A stretch of 43,472 bases of DNA from the NCBI GenBank assembly GCA_018711685.1, contig DVHZ01000005.1, forward strand, positions 1-43,472, written 5' to 3'. The DNA is from Candidatus Excrementavichristensenella intestinipullorum. Its GTDB lineage: Bacteria; Bacillota; Clostridia; Christensenellales; Aristaeellaceae. Shown in pieces: positions 23,206 through 32,499 of the stretch (within the stretch, counting starts at the first letter, position 1; the number at the start of each line of letters is the position of its first letter). Position numbers and translations under genes: made by a program. The notes beneath the pieces are model-generated. The model worked only from the letters and a program-made list of their open reading frames with translations, was not told where the DNA came from and ran no database searches.

Positions 23206-24335
23206 TGAAAGACGTCATGGGCGTAATCTACACCACAAAGGACGACATCGCCTTGCGCGAATTGACCGCTTCCCGCGCGGTCGCGGCGCTGCCCGTGGTG
23301 GGGCGCTACCGCATCATCGACTTCGTGCTCAGCAGCATGGTGAACTCCGGCATTAAAAACGTGGGCGTCATCATGCAGAAGAATTACCATTCCCTGATGG
23401 ACCATCTGGGCGCGGGCAAGGAGTGGGACCTGCACACCAAGAACGACGGCCTGTTCATCCTGCCCCCCTTCCAGACCCGGGAGAACGTGGGCACCTATGA
23501 GGGCACCATCGATTCCCTGCGTTCCAACATCAGTTACCTGCGCCGCTCCAGCCAGGAGTACGTCATCCTCACTAGCACCTATTCGGTGTTCAACACCACC
23601 TTTGACGACATGGTGAAGACCCACATCGAATCCGGCGCGGACGTGACCATGATGTACACCCGCCGGCCCCTGTCGGACCGGCTGGCTTCCTCCACCATCG
23701 GCCAGCACAATTTCATCAAGCTGGACGAGGCGGGCAACGTGCTGGACATCGAGATCGGCCCCAACACGCCCACCTACGAGAACTTCAGCATGAACGTGTT
23801 CCTCATCCGGCGCAAGCTGCTGCTGCATCTCATCGACCAGGCGGTATCCCGGGGCGTGCATAGCATCCATCGGGACCTGCAGATGAACTATGTGGGGCAG
23901 AACATCCTGAAGATTCGGGGCTACGAGTACAAGGGCTACCACAAGCGGGTGGAGTCCATCCCCAGCTTCTACAACTTCAACATGGAGATGCTGGACGACC
24001 AGACCCGCAACGAGGTATTCGGCTCTCATCCCATTTACACCAAGGTGCGGGACGAAGTGCCGGCCAAGTACGCCCTGGGCGCCAAGGCGGTGAACTCCCT
24101 GGTGGCGGACGGCTGCCTCATCGAGGGCACGGTGGAGAACAGCGTGCTGTTCCGGGGCGTACACGTGCGGCGGGGCGCGGTGGTGCGCAATTCCATCATC
24201 ATGCAGGAGTGCGACATCCAAGAGAACGTGGAAGTGGAGAACGTGATCTTCGACAAAGCGGTCACCATCCGAGCCGGGAAGCTGATCGGTCAACGGCAGT
24301 ACCCCATCGTGATCGGCAAAAATATGACCCTGTGA
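23205..24335 (+). CDS. glgD: GlgD, regulatory subunit of ADP-glucose pyrophosphorylase
   Basis: 376 residues from ATG 23205, behind GAGGAGGAAG. It is homologous to GlgC (VGRYRIIDFVLSSMVNSGIKNVGVIMQ, then LPPFQTRENVGTYEGTIDSLRSNI and a C-terminal beta-helix). The GGxGxRL nucleotide loop is replaced by YTTKDDIALREL and the catalytic SGDH by TSTYSVF, so it should be inactive by itself. In Firmicutes GlgD raises the activity of GlgC in a mixed tetramer. Confidence 0.95.
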   Translation: MKDVMGVIYTTKDDIALRELTASRAVAALPVVGRYRIIDFVLSSMVNSGIKNVGVIMQKNYHSLMDHLGAGKEWDLHTKNDGLFILPPFQTRENVGTYEGTIDSLRSNISYLRRSSQEYVILTSTYSVFNTTFDDMVKTHIESGADVTMMYTRRPLSDRLASSTIGQHNFIKLDEAGNVLDIEIGPNTPTYENFSMNVFLIRRKLLLHLIDQAVSRGVHSIHRDLQMNYVGQNILKIRGYEYKGYHKRVESIPSFYNFNMEMLDDQTRNEVFGSHPIYTKVRDEVPAKYALGAKAVNSLVADGCLIEGTVENSVLFRGVHVRRGAVVRNSIIMQECDIQENVEVENVIFDKAVTIRAGKLIGQRQYPIVIGKNMTL

Positions 24336-24363
24336 TCCCGTCCCGTGCAAGGAGGTAATGTGA

Positions 24364-25986
24364 ATGCTGAAAGTATTGTTGGTGGCTTCCGAATGCGTAC
24401 CCTTCTCCAAGACAGGCGGCCTGGCTGACGTGGTGGGGGCGCTGCCCAAGGAGCTGCACCGCCAGGGCGTGGACGCCCGGGTAATCACCCCGCTGTACCG
24501 CTCCATCCCGGACCAGTGGCGCTCCAAGCTGGAGCACATGCTGTTCTTCTACGTGAATCTGGGCTGGCGGCGTCAGTACGTGGGCATCGAGCGGCTGGAA
24601 TTGGATGGGGTCACCTACTACTTCATCGATAACGAGTACTACTTTGGCCGCAGCTACATCTACGGCCTGGGCGGCGACGAGGGTGAGCGCTTCGCTTACT
24701 TCTGCCGCGCCGTGCTGGAGGCGCTGCCCCAGATCGACTTTATGCCCGACGTGCTGCACCTGAACGACTGGCAGACCGGCCTCATCGCCCCCATGCTGGA
24801 GGTGCAGTACCGGGTGCTGCCCCTGTATCAGAACCTGACCACGGTGTACACGGTGCACAACCTACAGTACCAGGGCCTGTTCCCCATCGGCGAGATCGAG
24901 GACCTGGTCTCCCTGGGCATGGACATGTACACCTCGGACAAGCTGGAGTTCTACGGCCAGTGCTCCTTCATGAAGGCGGGCCTGGTGTACGCCCAGAAAA
25001 TCACCACCGTGAGCCCCACCTACGCCCAGGAGATCCAGACCGCCTATTACGGCGAAAAGCTGGACGGGCTGCTGCGGGCCCGGTCGGGGGATTTGGTGGG
25101 CATCCTGAACGGCATCGATACCCAGGAATACGACCCGGCTACCGATCCCATGATCGAGCGCAACTACACCCCCGAAGCGGTGGAGCTGAAGGTGCAGAAC
25201 AAGCTGGCGCTGCAGCGGGAGCTGAACCTGACCGAAGACGCAGAAGCGCCCCTCATTGCCATGATTACCCGGCTGTCGGGGCAGAAGGGCCTGGACCTGG
25301 TGGACCGGGTGCTGGATGCCATTATGGACACCGGCGCTCAGATGGTGGTGCTGGGCATGGGCGAGGACCGGTATGTGGATCTGTTCAGCTGGGCGCAGTG
25401 GAAGTACGCCGGCCAATTGGCCGCCCGCTTTGAGATGAACGGCCCCCTGGCCCACCGGATCTATGCCGCCGCGGATATGTTCCTGATGCCCTCCATGTTC
25501 GAGCCCTGCGGCTTGAGCCAGATGATCGCCCTGCGCTACGGCACCCTGCCCATCACCCGGGAGACCGGCGGCCTGCGGGATACGGTGCTGTCCTACAACC
25601 ACTATACCGGCGACGGCAACGGCTTCACCTTCCTGAACTACAACGCCCACGACATGCTCCACGTCATCGAGCGGGCGGTGCGGTATTACAAGACCGAGCG
25701 GGAGACCTGGGTCACGCTGATGCGGCGGGCCATGCGGGGCAAGTACGGCTGGGACCAGTCGGCCCATCAGTACGTAAGCCTGTATGAAAACCTGTTGGCC
25801 CCGCCTCCGCCGGAGAAGAAAAAGCGGGCTCCCCGGAAAAAAGCGGAGACGGTAGAGAACTCGGAGGAGGCGAAACCTGCGGCCAAAAAGCCTCGTGCCA
25901 AGAAGGAGCAGACTGCGGCTGAGCCGCAGCAGGAAACTGCCGCTGCGCCGAAGAAACGCGCTCCGCGCAAGAAGCCTCAACCGTAA
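24364..25986 (+). CDS. glgA: glycogen synthase with a basic C-terminal tail
   Basis: 540 residues; ATG behind AAGGAGG. It extends alpha-1,4-glucan chains from ADP-glucose (GT5, GT-B fold). The ADP-glucose-binding KTGGL is at 16-20, the GT5 catalytic core follows (HLNDWQTGL, YTVHNLQYQG, ITTVSPTYAQEI, GILNGIDTQEYDP), and the nucleotide-binding LMPSMFEPCGLSQMIALRYGTLPI lies near the end. The enzyme proper ends near residue 477, a usual GlgA length. Residues 478-540 are a Lys/Ala/Pro-rich extension with two near-identical KKRAPRKK blocks and PRAKKEQ, reminiscent of histone H1-like tails. It is the last gene of glgCDA; a hairpin follows. Confidence 0.95.
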   Translation: MLKVLLVASECVPFSKTGGLADVVGALPKELHRQGVDARVITPLYRSIPDQWRSKLEHMLFFYVNLGWRRQYVGIERLELDGVTYYFIDNEYYFGRSYIYGLGGDEGERFAYFCRAVLEALPQIDFMPDVLHLNDWQTGLIAPMLEVQYRVLPLYQNLTTVYTVHNLQYQGLFPIGEIEDLVSLGMDMYTSDKLEFYGQCSFMKAGLVYAQKITTVSPTYAQEIQTAYYGEKLDGLLRARSGDLVGILNGIDTQEYDPATDPMIERNYTPEAVELKVQNKLALQRELNLTEDAEAPLIAMITRLSGQKGLDLVDRVLDAIMDTGAQMVVLGMGEDRYVDLFSWAQWKYAGQLAARFEMNGPLAHRIYAAADMFLMPSMFEPCGLSQMIALRYGTLPITRETGGLRDTVLSYNHYTGDGNGFTFLNYNAHDMLHVIERAVRYYKTERETWVTLMRRAMRGKYGWDQSAHQYVSLYENLLAPPPPEKKKRAPRKKAETVENSEEAKPAAKKPRAKKEQTAAEPQQETAAAPKKRAPRKKPQP

Positions 25987-26027
25987 CAAAATATCGCCTT
26001 AAGCCGGCCCGGCAACCGCACCGGCAC

Positions 26028-26058
26028 GCGGCCCCTGAACGAAATGTTCAGGGGCCGC
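26028..26058 (+). terminator. hairpin after glgA, probable terminator
   Basis: A perfect 13-bp stem GCGGCCCCTGAAC / GTTCAGGGGCCGC around gaaat, 42 bases after the glgA stop. Only ctt follows, so the U tract is weak; it may stop transcription or protect the 3' end. Confidence 0.6.
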
Positions 26059-26144
26059 CTTGGTCAAAGAGCGACCGTCCGCGAAGGATAGCGTCTTTCT
26101 CCCCCAGCGCTTCGTAAAAACGAAAATAGCTTGCGTACCCGCGT

Positions 26145-26215
26145 CAGGGGGTCCGGGGGGCGGAGCCCCCCGGCCGCAGCAGCGCCACCGCCAAAGGGCG
26201 GCGGCGCTACTGCGG
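26145..26215. repeat. compound palindrome, second copy of the 12780 element
   Basis: Bases 26145-26173 (CCGGGGGGC gga GCCCCCCGG core) match 12780-12810 almost base for base, including the CAGGGGGTCC lead-in. Directly after it, 26174-26192 and 26197-26215 form a second hairpin of 19 bp with two mismatches and loop aaag. The architecture hairpin plus second GC-rich hairpin is the same as at 12780-12848. Confidence 0.65.
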
Positions 26216-26246
26216 GCAGACCGCTGACGTGACTTTGTCAACGATC

Positions 26247-26275
26247 TGAGGGAACTGGATTTTCCAGTTCCCTCA
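26247..26275. terminator. hairpin between glgA and the adenosyltransferase gene
   Basis: A perfect 12-bp stem TGAGGGAACTGG / CCAGTTCCCTCA around atttt, 36 bases past the minus-strand adenosyltransferase stop. Neither strand has a proper U tract after it. A role as bidirectional 3' end is inferred. Confidence 0.5.
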
Positions 26276-26311
26276 CAGTATTCGCATAGCCTGGCCGCCT
26301 GGGCTGGGAAG

Positions 26312-26836
26312 CTAAAATTCGATGCCTTGGCGGGCGGAGAGGCCTTGGTCGTAGGGGTGCTTGATCTTGAGGATCTGGCTGATGTAATCGGCCCGGTCCA
26401 TGAGGGGCTGGGGGGCGTAGCGGCCGGTGACTACCACTTCGCCGTATTGGACGCCCTGCTGGATGAGGGCCATGGCTTTGTCCTGGTCTGCCAGGTTCAG
26501 GTACAGCGCCATGGCCAGCTCGTCCAGCACCACCAGGCCGGGGCGCTCCGCCTCGATGAGGCGGGAGAGCAGGTCCAGCTGGCGGTTGTGCTGCTCCACG
26601 GTCTGGGCCAGTTCCTCAGGCGTCATGGCAAAGGTGAACTTGTGGATGGGTACGGGGGGCGCCACCAGCACGCCCTCCAGGTGCTTCAGCGCTTCCAGCT
26701 CGCCGGTATTGCCGTTTTTCAAAAACTGGGCGATGAGCACCTTACGGCCCCGGCCCAGGGCGCGCAGCGCCAGGCCCATGGACGCGGTGGTCTTGCCTTT
26801 GCCCTCTCCGATATAGAGCTGAACCAGGTTTTCCAT
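26312..26836 (-). CDS. cobO: corrinoid (cob(I)alamin) adenosyltransferase
   Basis: 174 residues; AAAGGAGG precedes the ATG. It transfers the adenosyl group of ATP to Co(I) corrinoid to make the coenzyme B12 form (CobA/CobO/BtuR family). The family P-loop GEGKGKTTAS is at 10-19; SMGLALRALGRGRKVLIAQFLKNG and LVVLDELAMAL (the Walker B region) follow, with the family's VVTGRYAPQPLMDRADYIS near the end. The length fits the family. The gene is alone and diverges from the S10 operon; no cobalamin riboswitch was recognised in front of it, so it may serve salvage rather than a linked synthesis pathway. Confidence 0.94.
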   Translation of the reverse strand: MENLVQLYIGEGKGKTTASMGLALRALGRGRKVLIAQFLKNGNTGELEALKHLEGVLVAPPVPIHKFTFAMTPEELAQTVEQHNRQLDLLSRLIEAERPGLVVLDELAMALYLNLADQDKAMALIQQGVQYGEVVVTGRYAPQPLMDRADYISQILKIKHPYDQGLSARQGIEF

Positions 26837-27040
26837 GCGGGATACGCCTCCTTTGCGCCGGCAAACGGGCGCTGGGTGTGGTTGGGCGGACCCGGGCGGG
26901 CCGCCGCTCCCAGTATACCATACCCCGTCCGGGGGCGCAAGGCAGGCGCGCAGAGAGGTGCAAAAGGAGATGCAGCGTGTTAAATTTCAAAAATGAAGGG
27001 CAAAAATGCAAAAAATTAACTCGAGGGCGGAGCCTGAATC

Positions 27041-27070
27041 TTGCAATGGGGGCCATACTTTTGCTATAAT
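27041..27070 (+). promoter_or_regulatory. promoter of the S10-spc-alpha super-operon
   Basis: TTGCAA (27041-27046), an 18-base spacer and TATAAT (27065-27070) preceded by TGC, the extended -10 signature. Predicted start is near 27077, leaving a leader of roughly 255 nt before rpsJ. Confidence 0.75.
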
Positions 27071-27071
27071 T

Positions 27072-27330
27072 CATATGTTGCGCGCTTTGCGTGCATCCGC
27101 GAATGCCGGTTCGCGGGGCGCCTTCCCAGGCGAGTGATCGACGCCGGGACGGGGCCGAGGGATGAAGCGGGAGATTGCGAAGCAATTCGGTAACTTTCGT
27201 GGACCAGTCCGTCAATCGGGCGACGTGGGCTCATGCCGCGTCGTGGGTATGCCCCGGAAACGGGGCGTACCAAAAAAATAAGGACACGCCCGGCAGCGTG
27301 TGCATGAGTTCTTAACAAGGAGGAAGCATC
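27072..27330 (+). ncRNA. structured 5' leader of the ribosomal super-operon
   Basis: Visible hairpins in order: CCGCGAA/TTCGCGG (27097-27116); CGACG/CGTCG with inner GGC/GCC (27221-27243); an 11-bp stem GGTATGCCCCG/CGGGGCGTACC closed by a GAAA tetraloop (27246-27271) and followed by seven A; ACACGC/GCGTGT (27284-27301). No convincing open frame lies inside. In Escherichia coli the S10 leader is the site of L4 control; whether this leader binds a ribosomal protein is inference. Confidence 0.5.
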
Positions 27331-27639
27331 ATGGCAAACCAGAAGATCCGCATCAAGCTGAAGGCCTACGAGCACGGCGTCATCGACCAGAGCGCCGCCC
27401 GCATTGTGGAGACGGCCAAGCGCACCGGTTCCCGGGTATCGGGCCCCATCCCGCTGCCCACGGAGAAGGAGATCGTCACCATCCTTCGTTCTCCCCACAA
27501 GCACAAGGATTCGCGCGAGCAGTTTGAGATGCGCACCCATAAGCGGCTCATCGACATCCTGAACCCCACCCCCAAGACGGTGGACGCCCTGACCAAGATG
27601 GACTTGCCGGCGGGCGTAGAGATCGAGATCAAGGTGTGA
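27331..27639 (+). CDS. rpsJ: 30S ribosomal protein S10
   Basis: 102 residues, full length. [27 protein letters not shown] and the extended loop [23 protein letters not shown] are all family signatures. S10 sits in the 30S head and, as NusE, also joins NusB in antitermination. AAGGAGG precedes the ATG. First gene of the super-operon; fusA and tuf, often just upstream in other bacteria, are not here. Confidence 0.98.
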   Translation: MANQKIRIKLKAYEHGVIDQSAARIVETAKRTGSRVSGPIPLPTEKEIVTILRSPHKHKDSREQFEMRTHKRLIDILNPTPKTVDALTKMDLPAGVEIEIKV

Positions 27640-27680
27640 TGAGGCCGGGTTTTTCCCGCAATCTTAGGAGGTGTACATAG

Positions 27681-28322
27681 ATGGAAAAGGCAATTCTCGG
27701 TAAGAAGATTGGCATGACCCAGATCTTCCTGCAGGATGGTCGCCTCGTGCCGGTCACCGTCGTGGAAGCCGGTCCCTGCCCTGTGACCCAGGTCAAGACC
27801 GTGCAGAGCGACGGGTACGAAGCGGTTCAGGTCGGTTTCGGCGAGCTCGCGGAGCAGCGGGCGAAGAAACTGAAGAACAAACCCGAGCTCGGCCACTTCG
27901 CCAAGGCGGGGGTCCCCGCCACCCGGTATCTGCGCGAACTGCGCCTGGACGACATCACTTCTTATAAAGTGGGCGACCAGATCACCTGCGACGTGTTCGC
28001 CGAGGGCGACCACGTGGACGTGACCGGCACCAGCAAGGGTCACGGCTTCACCGGAACCATTCAGCGCTGGAACCAGCACACCGGTCCCATGAAGCACGGT
28101 TCCAAGTATCATCGCGGCGTGGGCTCCATGGGCGCCAACTCCGACCCCTCCCGCGTGTTCAAGAACAAGCACATGCCCGGCCAGTACGGCTGCGAGCGCG
28201 TGACGGTGCAGAACCTTGAGGTGGTCCGCGTGGACGCCCAGCGCAACCTGCTGCTCATCAAGGGCGCGGTGCCTGGCGCCAACGGCGCGCTGCTCATCGT
28301 CCGCAGCTCGGTCAAGTCCTAA
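27681..28322 (+). CDS. rplC: 50S ribosomal protein L3
   Basis: 213 residues; AGGAGG precedes the [13 protein letters not shown] at the start, then [15 protein letters not shown] and [13 protein letters not shown], the loop reaching towards the peptidyl transferase centre, are conserved. L3 nucleates 23S rRNA folding near the 3' end. Length is normal. Confidence 0.98.
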   Translation: MEKAILGKKIGMTQIFLQDGRLVPVTVVEAGPCPVTQVKTVQSDGYEAVQVGFGELAEQRAKKLKNKPELGHFAKAGVPATRYLRELRLDDITSYKVGDQITCDVFAEGDHVDVTGTSKGHGFTGTIQRWNQHTGPMKHGSKYHRGVGSMGANSDPSRVFKNKHMPGQYGCERVTVQNLEVVRVDAQRNLLLIKGAVPGANGALLIVRSSVKS

Positions 28323-28348
28323 GTTGGGTTGGAAGGAGGACGAAGGAA

Positions 28349-28972
28349 ATGCCTAAAGTAGCAATGGTCAATATGCAGGGCCAGAACGTGGGCGAAATCG
28401 AACTGAGCGACAACACGTTCGGCGCTGAGATTCACGAAGCGGCGATGCACCTGGTGGTGCGCCAGCAGCTCAATGCCATGAGACAGGGCACCCAGTCGGC
28501 CCGCACCCGCACCGAAGTGCGCGGCGGTGGCCGCAAGATCTACCGGCAGAAGGGCACCGGCAACGCCCGGCACCATGGCCGCAGGGCTCCCCAGTTCACC
28601 CACGGCGGCGTGGTGTTCGCCCCCAAGCCCCGGGACTACAGCTTCTCCATTCCCCGCAAGGTGCGGCGTCTGGCCATGAAGAGCGCCCTGAGCAGCAAGG
28701 TAGCCGACGGGGACATCATCGTGCTGGACAAGCTGGAGCTCAGCGAGGGCAAGACCCGCATCATCGCCCAGATGCTCAAGGCGCTGGGCGCGCCCCGCAA
28801 GGCGCTGCTGGTGATCCCGGGCCGGGACGAGAACGTGGTGCGCGCCTGCGGGAACATTGAAAACCTGAAGGCCACCTACGTGGGCACCCTGAACGTGGTG
28901 GACATCCTGAAGTACGACAAATTCATCGTCACCCAGGAAGCCGCCCGGTTGGTCGAGGAGGTGTACGACTGA
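28349..28972 (+). CDS. rplD: 50S ribosomal protein L4
   Basis: 207 residues. The long exit-tunnel loop is evident ([36 protein letters not shown], about residues 44-79), as are [12 protein letters not shown] and the C-terminal [19 protein letters not shown]4 lines the peptide exit tunnel and in some bacteria represses the S10 operon. Its stop overlaps the rplW start by one base (TGATG). Confidence 0.98.
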   Translation: MPKVAMVNMQGQNVGEIELSDNTFGAEIHEAAMHLVVRQQLNAMRQGTQSARTRTEVRGGGRKIYRQKGTGNARHHGRRAPQFTHGGVVFAPKPRDYSFSIPRKVRRLAMKSALSSKVADGDIIVLDKLELSEGKTRIIAQMLKALGAPRKALLVIPGRDENVVRACGNIENLKATYVGTLNVVDILKYDKFIVTQEAARLVEEVYD

Positions 28973-29268
28973 TGAAAAGCCCCTATGATATCATCCTCCG
29001 CCCGGTGCTGACCGAAAAGAGCTACGCGGAGATGGCGGACAAGAAATACACCTTCGAAGTGGCGGTCACCGCGGGCAAGACCGAGATCAAGCAGGCGGTA
29101 GAAACCATCTTCGGGGTCAAGGTAGAAGCGGTAAACACCATGCGGGTCCAGGGCAAGCTGAAGCGCCAGGGCCGCACCCAGGGACGCCGTCCCGAGCGGA
29201 AGAAAGCCATCGTCAAGCTGACGGAAGCCTCCAAGGGCATCGAGTTCTTTGAAGGCATGGCGCAATAA
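28972..29268 (+). CDS. rplW: 50S ribosomal protein L23
   Basis: 98 residues. [34 protein letters not shown] and the basic [18 protein letters not shown] loop are typical. L23 lies at the tunnel exit and is the docking site for trigger factor and SRP. The start is fused to the rplD stop, giving translational coupling. Confidence 0.97.
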   Translation: MKSPYDIILRPVLTEKSYAEMADKKYTFEVAVTAGKTEIKQAVETIFGVKVEAVNTMRVQGKLKRQGRTQGRRPERKKAIVKLTEASKGIEFFEGMAQ

Positions 29269-29286
29269 GAGGAGGGGAAAGCAAGT

Positions 29287-30117
29287 ATGGCCATTCGAGT
29301 GTACAAGCCGACCTCGCCCGCAAGGCGGTTTATGTCGGTTCTCTCGTTCGCGGAGCTCACCAAGAAGGAGCCCGAGCGCAGCCTGACCACCGATCTGCGC
29401 CACAAGGCCGGTCGCAACAAATCCGGAAAGATCACCGTGCGTCACCAGGGCGGCGGCGCCCGGCGCAAGTACCGCATCATCGACTTCAAGCGCATGAAGG
29501 ACGGCGTGCCGGCCAAAGTAGCGGCGCTGGAGTACGATCCCAACCGCACCTGCTTCATCGCCCTTCTGCACTATGCCGACGGCGAGAAGCGCTACATCCT
29601 GGCGCCCCTGGACCTGAAGGTGGGCGATACGGTGATGAGCGGCCCCGAGGCCGACATTAAGCCCGGCAACTGCCTGCCCATCGCCAACATCCCCCTGGGC
29701 ACCCTGATTCACAACCTGGAGATCAAGCCCGGCCACGGCGGGCAGATGGTCCGCTCCGCGGGCACCGCCGCCCAGCTGATCGCCAAGGAAGGCAACATGG
29801 CCCAGGTGCGCCTGCCCTCCGGCGAGGTGCGAAAGGTTTCCGTAAACGCCCGGGCCACCATCGGCCAGGTAGGCAACACCGACCACATGAACGTGCGCAT
29901 CGGCAAGGCGGGCCGCCAGCGCCACCTGGGCATCCGTCCCACCGTTCGCGGCGTGGTGATGAACCCCTGCGACCACCCCCATGGCGGCGGCGAAGGCCGT
30001 TCTCCCGTGGGTATGCCCGCGCCCATGTCCCCTTGGGGCAAGAAGACGCAGGGTGTCAAGACCCGCAAGCACCGCAAGTATTCCGACAAGATGATCGTGA
30101 AGAAAGCCGGCAAGTAG
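29287..30117 (+). CDS. rplB: 50S ribosomal protein L2
   Basis: 276 residues. The N-terminal [11 protein letters not shown] is followed by the OB-fold and SH3-like domains. The C-terminal [18 protein letters not shown] carries the histidine region important for subunit joining and peptidyl transfer. Length is normal; GAGG-rich ribosome site upstream. Confidence 0.98.
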   Translation: MAIRVYKPTSPARRFMSVLSFAELTKKEPERSLTTDLRHKAGRNKSGKITVRHQGGGARRKYRIIDFKRMKDGVPAKVAALEYDPNRTCFIALLHYADGEKRYILAPLDLKVGDTVMSGPEADIKPGNCLPIANIPLGTLIHNLEIKPGHGGQMVRSAGTAAQLIAKEGNMAQVRLPSGEVRKVSVNARATIGQVGNTDHMNVRIGKAGRQRHLGIRPTVRGVVMNPCDHPHGGGEGRSPVGMPAPMSPWGKKTQGVKTRKHRKYSDKMIVKKAGK

Positions 30118-30150
30118 TAAACCGCCAACGGAAGGAGGCTGCTTTCAGAT

Positions 30151-30429
30151 ATGAGCAGATCGATCAAAAAGGGCCCGTTCATTCAGCCCGTGCTGCTAAA
30201 GCGCGTGCAGGCCATGAATGCCAGCGGCGAAAAGAAGGTTATCAAGACCTGGTCCCGCGCTTCCACCATCTTCCCGGATTTTGTGGGCCATACGGTAGCC
30301 GTTCACGACGGCCGCAAGCATGTGCCGGTATACATCACCGAGGACATGGTTGGACACAAGTTCGGCGAATTCGCCCCCACCCGCACCTTCCGGGGACACG
30401 CCGGAGAAAAAGCGAGTTCCCGCAAGTAG
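30151..30429 (+). CDS. rpsS: 30S ribosomal protein S19
   Basis: 92 residues. RSIKKGPFI at the start, then [23 protein letters not shown], and [16 protein letters not shown] at the end identify S19, which pairs with S13 in the 30S head near the A site. GGAAGGAGG lies upstream. Confidence 0.98.
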   Translation: MSRSIKKGPFIQPVLLKRVQAMNASGEKKVIKTWSRASTIFPDFVGHTVAVHDGRKHVPVYITEDMVGHKFGEFAPTRTFRGHAGEKASSRK

Positions 30430-30450
30430 GGGAAAGGAGTGTAAAGTAGC

Positions 30451-30834
30451 ATGGCAACCCGAGTCAGAGAAAAGGCCGCTGCGCGCAAGGCCAACGCCGA
30501 CAAGCGTCCCCGCGCCGTTGCCAAATATATCCGCATTTCCCCGCGCAAGGTCAAGGTGGTCATCGACCTGATCCGCGGCAAGCAGGTGGACCAGGCGCTG
30601 GCTATCCTGATGTACACGCCCAAGGCCGCCGCGCCGGTGGTGGAGAAGCTGCTCAATTCGGCCATCGCCAACGCTGAGAACAACCTGTCGATGGACCGGG
30701 AGAGCCTGTACGTCGCCGAGGTGTACGCCAACCAGGGCCCCACCCTCAAGCGGTACTGGGCGCGCTCTCACGGCCGTGCCGACATGATCCTCAAGCGCTC
30801 CAGCAACATCACCATCGTGCTCGACCAGAAGTGA
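30451..30834 (+). CDS. rplV: 50S ribosomal protein L22
   Basis: 127 residues, slightly longer than the usual ~110 because of a basic N-terminal stretch ([21 protein letters not shown]). The core [19 protein letters not shown] and the beta-hairpin ending [14 protein letters not shown], which lines the exit tunnel and is a site of macrolide resistance mutations, are intact. Confidence 0.97.
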   Translation: MATRVREKAAARKANADKRPRAVAKYIRISPRKVKVVIDLIRGKQVDQALAILMYTPKAAAPVVEKLLNSAIANAENNLSMDRESLYVAEVYANQGPTLKRYWARSHGRADMILKRSSNITIVLDQK

Positions 30835-30870
30835 GCGGCGCGAAGCGACTGACTATCAGGAGGGAATGAA

Positions 30871-31554
30871 ATGGGCCAGAAGGTAAATCCCCACGGCGCG
30901 AGGGTCGGTGTCATCCTGGACTGGAGCACCAAATGGTACGCCGATAAAAAGGATTTTTCGAATAACCTGATTGAGGACTACAACCTGCGCAAGATGCTCA
31001 AGGAGAAGCTGAGCGCTGCCAGCATCTCCCACATCGACATCGAGCGCACCGACGAAAAAGTGGGCGTGAGCATCTACACCGCCAAGCCGGGCATCGTCAT
31101 CGGCAAGGGCGGCGCGGAGGTAGAGGCGCTGAAGAAGACCATCGAGGCCTTCACCGGCAAGCAGGTCAACCTGAACATCATGGAGATCAAGGCGCCGGAC
31201 CTGAACGCCCAGTTGGTGGCGGAGAACATCGCCCAGCAGCTGGAGAAGCGCATCTCCTTCCGCCGGGCCATGAAGCAGAGCCTGGGCCGGGCCATGAAGG
31301 CGGGCGCCAAGGGGATCAAGACCAGCGTGAGCGGCCGTCTGGGCGGCGCGGACATCGCCCGCACCGAGGGCTATCACGAGGGCTCCATCCCGCTGCAGAC
31401 CCTGCGGGCCAACATCGATTACGGCTTCTGCGAAGCCAAGACCACCTACGGCCGCATCGGCGTCAAGGTGTGGATCTACAAGGGCCAGGTACTGCCCACG
31501 GCCAAGAAGGCCCCGGCTCAGGGCGGCGCCCGGAGAATGGAAGGAGGGAAATAG
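30871..31554 (+). CDS. rpsC: 30S ribosomal protein S3
   Basis: 227 residues. N-terminal [16 protein letters not shown] domain with the GxxG loop [13 protein letters not shown], then [17 protein letters not shown] and the C-terminal [14 protein letters not shown]3 forms the mRNA entry tunnel with S4 and S5 and contributes helicase activity. The next gene starts 2 bases after its stop, with the ribosome site (GGAAGGAGGG) inside rpsC. Confidence 0.98.
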   Translation: MGQKVNPHGARVGVILDWSTKWYADKKDFSNNLIEDYNLRKMLKEKLSAASISHIDIERTDEKVGVSIYTAKPGIVIGKGGAEVEALKKTIEAFTGKQVNLNIMEIKAPDLNAQLVAENIAQQLEKRISFRRAMKQSLGRAMKAGAKGIKTSVSGRLGGADIARTEGYHEGSIPLQTLRANIDYGFCEAKTTYGRIGVKVWIYKGQVLPTAKKAPAQGGARRMEGGK

Positions 31555-31556
31555 TC

Positions 31557-31988
31557 ATGCTGATGCCCAAGAGAGTAAAGCGCCGCAAGGTGATGCGCGG
31601 ACGCATGAAGGGCAAGGCCTTGCGCGGCAATTTCCTTGCTTACGGTGAGTTCGGCCTGGTGGCCACCACGCCGGGCTGGGTGACTTCCAACCAGATCGAG
31701 GCCGCCCGTCAGGCCATGACCCGTTCCACCAAGCGTGGCGGCAAGGTATGGATCAAGATTTTCCCCGACAAGCCGGTAACGGCCAAGCCCGCCGAGACCC
31801 GAATGGGTTCGGGCAAGGGCGCGCCGGAATACTGGGTGGCGGTGGTGAAGCCGGGCCGGGTGCTGTTTGAAATCGCCGGCATTCCGGAGGAGAACGCCCG
31901 GGAGGCGCTGCGCCTGGCGGCCCACAAGCTGCCCATCAAGAGCAAGCTCATCAAGCGCGAAGACGTCCAGGGAGGTGCTGAGCAGTGA
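31557..31988 (+). CDS. rplP: 50S ribosomal protein L16
   Basis: 143 residues from ATG 31557 (MLMPKRVK), chosen by the GGAAGGAGGG site at 31539-31548 and by family length; the frame extends upstream inside rps[21 protein letters not shown] and [22 protein letters not shown] are conserved. L16 contacts the A-site tRNA elbow region. Confidence 0.97.
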   Translation: MLMPKRVKRRKVMRGRMKGKALRGNFLAYGEFGLVATTPGWVTSNQIEAARQAMTRSTKRGGKVWIKIFPDKPVTAKPAETRMGSGKGAPEYWVAVVKPGRVLFEIAGIPEENAREALRLAAHKLPIKSKLIKREDVQGGAEQ

Positions 31989-32188
31989 AGTCCAAGGAAC
32001 TGAAGGAACTGAAGGAAAAGACCGTAGCCGAGCTCGACACCCAGCTGAAGGACAAGAAAGCGGAGCTGTTCAACCTGCGATTCCAGCTAGCCACCGGGCA
32101 GCTTCAGAACACCATGGCGATCAGCAACTGCAAGCGGGACATCGCCAGGGTCAAGACCATCATTCGCCAGCGCGAGATGCAGGCGTGA
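31985..32188 (+). CDS. rpmC: 50S ribosomal protein L29
   Basis: 67 residues, GTG start overlapping the rplP stop, with GGGAGG at 31971-31976. A two-helix coiled hairpin ([40 protein letters not shown]) ends with the family signature [13 protein letters not shown]29 lies beside L23 at the tunnel exit. Confidence 0.96.
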   Translation: MKSKELKELKEKTVAELDTQLKDKKAELFNLRFQLATGQLQNTMAISNCKRDIARVKTIIRQREMQA

Positions 32189-32217
32189 CAATCACGCGAA
32201 AGGAGGCTGCCTGAACC

Positions 32218-32478
32218 ATGTCTGAGCAAAGAGGGATTCGCAAGACCCGTGTAGGCGTGGTCGTGTCCGACAAAATGGACAAGACCATCGTAGTGGAAGT
32301 ACGTACCCGTGTGAAGCACCCGCTGTACGGCAAGATCATGAACCGCACCAAGAAGTTCAAGGCTCACGACGAGCAGAACCAGTGCGGCATCGGCGATACC
32401 GTTCGCGTGATGGAAACCCGGCCGCTGTCCAAGGACAAGCGCTGGCGCCTGGTCGAGATTATCGAAAAGGCGAAGTAG
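32218..32478 (+). CDS. rpsQ: 30S ribosomal protein S17
   Basis: 86 residues. The OB fold is marked by [39 protein letters not shown] and [23 protein letters not shown]17 binds the 16S rRNA body early in assembly. Confidence 0.97.
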   Translation: MSEQRGIRKTRVGVVVSDKMDKTIVVEVRTRVKHPLYGKIMNRTKKFKAHDEQNQCGIGDTVRVMETRPLSKDKRWRLVEIIEKAK

Positions 32479-32499
32479 GCCAAAGGAGGAAATAGCAAC

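Noticed and set aside
22890-24539. 549-codon minus-strand open frame across glgD
   Set aside because: Antisense to an evident GlgD with a proper start and ribosome site; no domain recognised in the shadow.
26837-27040. Cobalamin riboswitch in front of the corrinoid adenosyltransferase
   Set aside because: No B12-box-like motif or extended multi-stem leader is visible; only an AAAGGAGG site and a short leader.
28876-30072. 398-codon minus-strand open frame across L23 and L2
   Set aside because: Antisense to universal ribosomal proteins; composition-driven shadow. The same holds for 34769-36079.
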